From Microthrixaceae bacterium (GTDB lineage Bacteria > Actinomycetota > Acidimicrobiia > Acidimicrobiales > Acidimicrobilacustridaceae): a stretch of 6,617 bases of DNA. This document shows positions 1-4,326 of the stretch, in pieces (position 1 is the first letter of the stretch; the number at the start of each line of letters is the position of its first letter). Location: assembly GCA_947455015.1 (NCBI GenBank), contig CANGMY010000084.1, positions 1 through 6,617 of the forward strand. Direction: 5' to 3'. The translations under genes and the position numbers were made by a program. Below the pieces are notes generated by a model that made no database searches, was not told the DNA's origin, and saw only the letters and a program-made list of their open reading frames with translations.

Positions 1-1028
1 GGAACGGCGGTGACGTCAGTTCGTTCACGGAACGAGACACCAGCTTCTTTCGTGGCGGTATCGACTGTGGCGAGCACCGGACGGTTGAGCGTGGCAAGCG
101 GCTTCATTGCGACGTGAGCGATGAGAACTTCGCCAGTGGACATTCCGCCTTCGATACCGCCCGCGTTCGCGCTGGTTCGGCGATAGGTGGAGGCAACTTC
201 GTCCCAAACGATGGGGTCGTGAGCCTCGGATCCGGGCCGGCCGGCAACGTCGAAACCGTCTCCGATTTCAATGCCCTTCACCGCTTGGATCGAGAGAAGT
301 GCTTGGGCAAGGAGTCCGTCGAGACGGCGGTCCCAGTGCACGTGACTGCCAAGACCGAGCGGCACGCCATGGGCGACGACTTCAACGACACCGCCGAGCG
401 AGTCGCCTGCCTTCTGCGCAGCCTTGATCTCGGTGATCATCGCCGCTTCAGCAGCAGCATCGAGACAACGAACCTCGGAATCGTCGACCGGACCAAAGCC
501 GCCTGGCTCAGGTCGAGACGCAACCGACGCGCGCACTGGACCGAGAGCAATGACATGGGAACCAACCTCGGCACCGAGATGAGAAAGGAGTGCTTTGGCA
601 ACGGCGCCGGCCGCTACACGGGCAGCGGTCTCGCGAGCAGATGCGCGCTCAAGGACATTCCGAGCGTCGTCGAAGGCGTACTTCTGCATACCAGTGAGAT
701 CGGCATGGCCAGGACGCGGTGTCGTGAGCTTCTGAGAGGTTTGGCCAGGATGCGGAGACATCTCTTCGGTCCACTTCTTTTCCCACTCGCTATTACCGAT
801 CTCGATGGCGACAGGGGATCCGAGGGTGACGCCGTGGCGAACGCCGGCGAGGATGGTGACCTCGTCGGCCTCGAACTTCATACGGGGACCGCGACCGAAG
901 CCCAAGCGGCGACGTGCCAACTCGTTTCCAATTTGGTCGACAGTGATGGGCAAACCAGACGGAAGACCCTCGAGAATGACGACGAGGGCCTTGCCATGGG
1001 ATTCACCGGCGGTCAGATAACGCAGCAC
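1..1028 (-). CDS. aroC: Chorismate synthase, 3' end cut off by the window
   Basis: This enzyme converts 5-enolpyruvylshikimate-3-phosphate to chorismate, the last step of the shikimate pathway, in the cytosol and with reduced FMN. Translating the minus strand gives 342 uninterrupted residues. They include the N-terminal signature GESHG (residues 8-12, with His11), the basic stretch RRRLGFGRGPRMK (39-51), PGHADLTGMQKY with His108 (106-117), the second family signature ERASARETAARVAAG (127-141), GGIEGGMS (290-297) and RERTDV (334-339), which carries the conserved Asp338. About 45-60 C-terminal residues are missing compared with family members of roughly 390-400 residues. The start is GTG at 1028-1026: an in-frame TAG lies four codons upstream, and the first residues MLRYLTAGESHG match the family start. 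No convincing Shine-Dalgarno is present, and the start sits in a small hairpin. The gene lies 59 bases downstream of the peptidase gene, probably co-transcribed, with aroK and aroB expected beyond the left edge. Confidence 0.97.
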   Translation of the reverse strand, partial: MLRYLTAGESHGKALVVILEGLPSGLPITVDQIGNELARRRLGFGRGPRMKFEADEVTILAGVRHGVTLGSPVAIEIGNSEWEKKWTEEMSPHPGQTSQKLTTPRPGHADLTGMQKYAFDDARNVLERASARETAARVAAGAVAKALLSHLGAEVGSHVIALGPVRASVASRPEPGGFGPVDDSEVRCLDAAAEAAMITEIKAAQKAGDSLGGVVEVVAHGVPLGLGSHVHWDRRLDGLLAQALLSIQAVKGIEIGDGFDVAGRPGSEAHDPIVWDEVASTYRRTSANAGGIEGGMSTGEVLIAHVAMKPLATLNRPVLATVDTATKEAGVSFRERTDVTAV

Positions 1029-1045
1029 CGGTCCAATCTACCGGT
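1027..1045 (-). promoter_or_regulatory. Hairpin over the aroC start codon
   Basis: ACCGGT occurs at 1027-1032 and again at 1040-1045. The hexamer is its own reverse complement, so the two copies can pair as a perfect 6-bp, GC-rich stem with a 7-base loop in the aroC mRNA. The downstream arm includes the first two bases of the aroC GTG start codon. The same sequence can also be read as an 8-base direct repeat (ACCGGTCC on the plus strand at 1027-1034 and 1040-1047) with a 13-base period. The structure is seen in the sequence; a regulatory role in translation is only inferred, and chance is possible at this length. Confidence 0.35.
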
Positions 1046-1087
1046 CCCTAGTGCCCTCACCCGAGCCAGTTTCCCCCAAGACCCGAT
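1029..1087 (-). other. Gap between the peptidase gene and aroC
   Basis: These 59 bases form the only intergenic space longer than 25 bases in the window. I see no hairpin followed by a T-run that would act as a terminator and no well-spaced promoter. A TAGATT box resembling an actinobacterial -10 lies at 1035-1040, but there is no matching -35. The left end contains the upstream arm and loop of the hairpin over the aroC start. Read-through transcription from the peptidase gene is the simplest reading. Confidence 0.5.
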
Positions 1088-1774
1088 TCAGGCCACCAGC
1101 GCGCGACTTGCAAGCACAGTGACGAGCGTGCCCAGTGCCAAAAACGGACCGAACGGAAATGGCTGGTTGCGCCCACGAACGACCAAAAGCGCGAGTCCGC
1201 CGACGGTGCCGAACGCGAACCCGATGAGGAAGAGCCATAAGACGAGGATGACCACATCGACGACAGAGCCGGCCTGCCAACCGACCATGAGCCCCAGCAC
1301 CGCCGCGAACTTCACGTCACCGAACCCCATGCCTTGCGGGGAGATGAGATGAGCGACGAGCAGAACTCCAAACGCGATCAACGCTCCGAGGAACGCGTAG
1401 CGAGCTCGACCCCCGTCGCCATCGCTCAACGAACTGATGATGACGAGAACCAGTCCAACACCGAGTGTCGGCAGCACGACCACATCGGGCAATCGGTATT
1501 CCGTCAGATCGACGGCGCTGGCCAGGAGCAATGCTGCGAAACCAGCGAGGTAAGCAAAGAGCTCGAGCCACGATGCGTCGGCGAAGCGCCATGACAACAA
1601 CACAAAGGTCACCAGCGTGAGCGACCCGAGGACAATTGTCCGCTGTGAAATACGCGGCGTTTCAGACGGTTGAAAGAGGGGACGCTCCGTCACGAAGGTT
1701 TCGGAAAGGCGCGAAATCAGCACACCACAAGGAAAAGCAGCGACGATGCACACGAGAAGCCGGACCGTGTTCAT
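1088..1774 (-). CDS. Prepilin-type (A24 family) aspartic peptidase, short form
   Basis: This is a polytopic membrane peptidase that cleaves the leader of type IV pilin-like or Flp/Tad pilin-like precursors at the cytoplasmic face. Counted from the upstream GTG, the two catalytic aspartates are Asp92 in VDLTEYRLPD and Asp156 in GMGFGDVK, matching the GxGD signature. PFPFGPFLALG near the C-terminus is also typical. Several hydrophobic membrane segments are visible (about 7-23, 48-65, 73-91, 100-118, 127-146, 172-200 and 212-229). The N-terminal cytoplasmic domain with paired CxxC motifs found in larger PilD proteins is absent; only two cysteines remain, near the N-terminus. I prefer ATG at 1774 (228 residues, GAG eight bases upstream), but GTG at 1783, immediately after the aroE stop and in the same frame, would give 231. 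The peptidase sits between aroE and aroC as in other actinobacteria. No pilin substrate gene is in the window, so its substrate and any N-methylation activity are unknown. Confidence 0.9.
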   Translation of the reverse strand: MNTVRLLVCIVAAFPCGVLISRLSETFVTERPLFQPSETPRISQRTIVLGSLTLVTFVLLSWRFADASWLELFAYLAGFAALLLASAVDLTEYRLPDVVVLPTLGVGLVLVIISSLSDGDGGRARYAFLGALIAFGVLLVAHLISPQGMGFGDVKFAAVLGLMVGWQAGSVVDVVILVLWLFLIGFAFGTVGGLALLVVRGRNQPFPFGPFLALGTLVTVLASRALVA

Positions 1775-1783
1775 CGATTGCAC

Positions 1784-2626
1784 TCAGCCCAGTTGGCTGG
1801 CCACCGAGGCCAGCATCACATCGATGGGGGCATCGACCCCTGTCCAAAGTTCGAACTGCACTGCTGCCTGATGCGCAAGCATCGCAACACCATTCGCGAC
1901 CGAAGCACCTTGAGCACGTGCTGTAGCCAACAACGGAGTTTCGAGTGGCTTGTAGACGATGTCGACGAGAATCTGTCCCTCGTGCATCACGGACGCGTCG
2001 AACGGAACATCGTTTGGTCCGGGTTCGCCCATGCCAACCGACGTCGCGTTGACGACGAGGTCGGCATCGCTGAGATCGGAATGAGCACCTTCGAGCGCAA
2101 CGACCTCGCCACGATCGCCCGCAAGAGCCGCAGCGCGCTCTGCCCGACCCAACGTGCGATTCACAACAACAATTTCTGATGCTCCTGCATCGGAAAGGGC
2201 AAGAACGATGGACCGAGCGGATCCTCCCGCACCCAAAACAACGCAACGCTTGCCGTTCGGATCGAAAGAGAACCCGTGCTTGAGCGAACGGACGAAACCT
2301 TCACCGTCGGTGTTGTGGCCGGTGAGTAGCCCTCCGCTGTTCACGATGCAATTGACTGCGCCAAGCCGTTCCGCCACGGGAGAAAGTCGATCGGCACAGG
2401 CCGCCGCACTCTCTTTATGAGGCATCGTGATCGAAAGTCCTTCGATGCCCAACGCTCGGACTCCTGCGAATGCGTCAGGAAGGCTTGATGCACCGACTTC
2501 GAGCGCAACGTAGGTCCAGTCGAGTCCAGCAGCGTCGAACGCTGCATTCATCAACGTTGGCGAAAGAGAATGACGAACAGGGTCGCCAATTACCACCGCT
2601 AATCGGGTAGTTCCGGTCGGCGCCAT
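1784..2626 (-). CDS. aroE: Shikimate dehydrogenase (NADP+)
   Basis: The enzyme reduces 3-dehydroshikimate to shikimate with NADPH, the fourth step of the shikimate pathway, in the cytosol. At 280 residues it has the usual family length. The N-terminal substrate domain shows HSLSP (19-23), ITMPHK with the catalytic Lys71 (66-71), VN (91-92) and GHNTDGEGF with Asp107 (103-111). The Rossmann domain has GAGGSAR (132-138), the NRT cofactor motif (156-158), NATSVGM (193-199), VDIVYKPLETPLL (221-233) and NGVAMLAHQA (245-254). The usual Asn of the NVT(I/M)PHK motif is Ser here. The reading frame is open further upstream to 2734, but that part is mltG read in another frame. ATG at 2626 is chosen because it overlaps the mltG stop as TGATG, has a strong Shine-Dalgarno seven bases upstream, and starts the homologous region. 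The stop codon directly abuts a possible GTG start of the peptidase gene. Translational coupling on both sides is likely. Confidence 0.97.
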   Translation of the reverse strand: MAPTGTTRLAVVIGDPVRHSLSPTLMNAAFDAAGLDWTYVALEVGASSLPDAFAGVRALGIEGLSITMPHKESAAACADRLSPVAERLGAVNCIVNSGGLLTGHNTDGEGFVRSLKHGFSFDPNGKRCVVLGAGGSARSIVLALSDAGASEIVVVNRTLGRAERAAALAGDRGEVVALEGAHSDLSDADLVVNATSVGMGEPGPNDVPFDASVMHEGQILVDIVYKPLETPLLATARAQGASVANGVAMLAHQAAVQFELWTGVDAPIDVMLASVASQLG

Positions 2627-3882
2627 CAGAACACTCCTCGAGCCTTGGCATCGGCGACGGCGCGATTGAAATCGGACTGACTGTTTGTGAAGTAGTGGTG
2701 GCCGTCTTTGTCGGTGAGCACGTAGAACAGCCAATCACCTGGAGCCGGATTCAGCGCAGCGTTTATTGATGCTTGACCCGGCGAGTTAATTGGGGCCGGC
2801 GGAAGACCCTTTTTGAGTCGTGTGTTGTAGGGCGAATCGGTTTTGAGATCAGAGTCGGTGAGGTTTGCTTTGCGCTTTTGCAATGCGTAAAGAACCGACG
2901 CGTCGATGCCCAACGTTTCACCCCGTGCGAGTCGGTTGTAGATCACTCGAGCGATTTTGGGGCGGTCTTCGTCGACCTTGGCCTCTGACTCCACAAGCGA
3001 TGCAACGATCAGTGCCTCGTAGGGCGAGATCGCTTTTGAGCCGGCGACACCCTTCAACTTTGCCGTGGCATCGGGAAGTCCCTGGGCCTGCGAGACACGA
3101 TCGAATGCAACCATCATCTGATCGATAAGTTTTTGCGCGTTCCCGACATCTTGCTGAGCGATCTCATAGGTCGCCGGGAAGAGGAACCCTTCAAGATTGC
3201 TTGATCCGGCTGGCTGCAAGGACGGATGCGTGTTGGCCAACGCAGCGTCGAGCGCGGCCGGGTCCATCATTGGAAATTTCTCTAGTACGAGTTTTTTAAA
3301 TTCTGAAACCCATAAACCTTCGCGAACAAGGAATGAAACCGTCTTCGGCGGCGGCGGTCCCGCTTTCAGGATGTCGACAACATGACCCATCGAACTGTTC
3401 ACGCGAAGGCCTTCATAATCGCCGGCCTGAAACGGATCGCCACCCTTCCACTTCACGTACCACTCGAAGACTGTCGCGCTCGACACAATCTTTTTCTCTG
3501 CAAGCGACGTCGCGATCTGCGAAGTCGTTGCACCCTTTGTAATGGTGAACGCAACTTCCTCACCGGGTGATCCTGGATCGATCTTTCCCTTGACCCAGAA
3601 TCCGGCGGCGGCAATCACGAGAGCAACGACAAGGAGCGGTACACCGAGGAGAAGAGCCCACCGGCCGCCACGACCACCGCTGCCGCCCTTCAGCGCAACA
3701 AACTCTCCGTCTCCCCCGCCGCCATTCGAGGCTGGAGTTGTTGGAGCGACTGGAGCGTCGGCGCGTTGCATCGCCGACACGTCTTCGGTTACGGATGGCG
3801 CGGTTGGAGGCGTTGATGGTGCAACCGATGGCGTTGAGGGCTCGAGCCCGAAAAGTTCGAACGGATCTGGTTGTTCGGGCAC
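2626..3882 (-). CDS. mltG: Endolytic murein transglycosylase MltG (YceG-like)
   Basis: MltG is a single-pass inner-membrane enzyme that cuts nascent glycan strands and helps set peptidoglycan chain length. The 418-residue protein has a cytoplasmic tail rich in Pro, Thr, Ser and Gly (1-73), one membrane helix (about 74-97), a LysM-like region (about 105-180) and the YceG catalytic domain (about 190-418). Catalytic-domain marks are LEGFLFPATYEI (230-241), ALIVASLVESEA with the presumed catalytic Glu298 (290-301), YNRLARGETLGIDASVLY (315-332), SPYNTRLKKGLPPAPINSPG (350-369) and NAALNPA (374-380). The start is GTG at 3882. The ruvX TAA lies in the same frame only seven codons upstream, so no earlier start fits, and the next Met (residue 38) would remove much of the tail. 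No strong Shine-Dalgarno is seen. The gene follows ruvX after a 21-base gap and overlaps aroE by one base. It carries an AT-rich rare-codon patch and a run of four CCG codons. Confidence 0.95.
   Translation of the reverse strand: MPEQPDPFELFGLEPSTPSVAPSTPPTAPSVTEDVSAMQRADAPVAPTTPASNGGGGDGEFVALKGGSGGRGGRWALLLGVPLLVVALVIAAAGFWVKGKIDPGSPGEEVAFTITKGATTSQIATSLAEKKIVSSATVFEWYVKWKGGDPFQAGDYEGLRVNSSMGHVVDILKAGPPPPKTVSFLVREGLWVSEFKKLVLEKFPMMDPAALDAALANTHPSLQPAGSSNLEGFLFPATYEIAQQDVGNAQKLIDQMMVAFDRVSQAQGLPDATAKLKGVAGSKAISPYEALIVASLVESEAKVDEDRPKIARVIYNRLARGETLGIDASVLYALQKRKANLTDSDLKTDSPYNTRLKKGLPPAPINSPGQASINAALNPAPGDWLFYVLTDKDGHHYFTNSQSDFNRAVADAKARGVF
2634..2639 (-). promoter_or_regulatory. Shine-Dalgarno of aroE inside the mltG 3' end
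   Basis: GAGGAG on the minus strand lies seven bases before the aroE ATG and is the clearest ribosome binding site in the window. It is embedded in the last codons of mltG (Arg-Gly-Val-Phe-stop). It fixes the aroE start at 2626 against the longer open frame reaching 2734. Confidence 0.8.
3265..3318 (-). other. AT-rich, rare-codon patch within mltG
   Basis: These 18 codons (MltG residues 189-206) contain 17 G/C of 54 bases, about 31%, against roughly 55-60% around them. They include TTA, TCA, GTA, CTA and two consecutive AAA codons, forms that are sparse elsewhere in the window. The patch encodes the start of the segment between the LysM-like region and the catalytic domain. The frame is intact, so this is a compositional feature and not a break. 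The A6 run is not in the register of a standard -1 slippery heptamer. Confidence 0.6.
3346..3357 (-). repeat. Run of four CCG codons (tetraproline) in mltG
   Basis: Four tandem CCG codons encode Pro176-Pro179 of MltG, just after the LysM-like region. Consecutive prolines are known to stall ribosomes and to need elongation factor P. The run also makes a short trinucleotide repeat that could vary in length between strains. Confidence 0.7.
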
Positions 3883-3903
3883 GGCTCGCTCTGTGTGTCG
3901 TGG

Positions 3904-4326
3904 TTAGAAATCGGTCTGCGCTGCTCGGCTGTCGAGCCAGGCTTGCAGCATCACCGCAGCAGCAACTTGGTCGACCATTTGGCGCTGGGAACGTCCCGGC
4001 ACCTCACCCTCCTGAAGCAGGCGGGTGGCCGTCACCGTGGTGAGTCGCTCATCGTAGGGAACCACCGGGATCGATGTCGCCGCGACCAATTCATCGATTT
4101 CCGACCGCACCAATTGAGCTGCGGCGCCTTCAGAGCCGTCGAGAGAAAGGGGTAGGCCGACCACGAGGGTGTCGACCTCCCATTCGGCAGCAATGGCAAG
4201 GATTTTCCGATGATCGGCAGCGTGATCGCCTGAGCGTTGCACCGTTTCGATTGGTGACGCCACCGATCCAGATGAAAGCGCGATACCGATGCGCCGTTCA
4301 CCAAAATCGATGCCGAGGGCTCGCAC
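3904..4326 (-). CDS. ruvX: RuvX/YqgF family Holliday-junction resolvase-like nuclease
   Basis: This is a small RNase H-fold protein of the YqgF/RuvX family, linked in other bacteria to 16S rRNA 5'-end maturation and to Holliday-junction resolution. The 140-residue length is normal. The family marks are GIDFGERRIGIALS (5-18, with the metal-binding Asp7), VVGLPLSLDG (55-64), YDERLTTVTA (91-100, with Glu93) and VDQVAAAVMLQAWLD (118-132, with Asp119), so all three presumed acidic catalytic residues are present. The start is GTG at 4326-4324, sharing one base with the alaS TAG stop (TAGTG). No Shine-Dalgarno is evident, so translation probably depends on coupling to alaS. In actinobacteria the gene is regularly found between alaS and mltG. 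The family assignment is firm; which biochemical role dominates here cannot be read from the sequence. Confidence 0.95.
   Translation of the reverse strand: MRALGIDFGERRIGIALSSGSVASPIETVQRSGDHAADHRKILAIAAEWEVDTLVVGLPLSLDGSEGAAAQLVRSEIDELVAATSIPVVPYDERLTTVTATRLLQEGEVPGRSQRQMVDQVAAAVMLQAWLDSRAAQTDF

Noticed and set aside
1035..1078. Possible promoter before aroC
   Set aside because: TAGATT fits a loose -10, but the only TTG-like -35 is more than 30 bases away, too far for a normal spacer.
114..1352. Plus-strand open frame of 412 codons
   Set aside because: It is antisense to aroC in codon register and runs on into the peptidase gene. It stays open because the sense gene rarely uses TTA, CTA or TCA. 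Its translation shows no domain or sensible composition, while the minus strand encodes a perfect chorismate synthase.
1662..2246. Minus-strand open frame of 194 codons
   Set aside because: It is a shifted-frame shadow of aroE and the peptidase gene, very rich in Arg, Cys and Ser with no recognisable motif.
2627..2734. Upstream extension of aroE to 2734
   Set aside because: The extra residues are arginine-rich and are the mltG 3' end read out of frame. The ATG at 2626 has the Shine-Dalgarno and begins the homologous region.
3283..3296. A6 run in mltG as a programmed frameshift site
   Set aside because: In the mltG frame the codons are TTT AAA AAA CTC, which is not the register of a -1 slippery heptamer, and the frame downstream is the correct catalytic domain.
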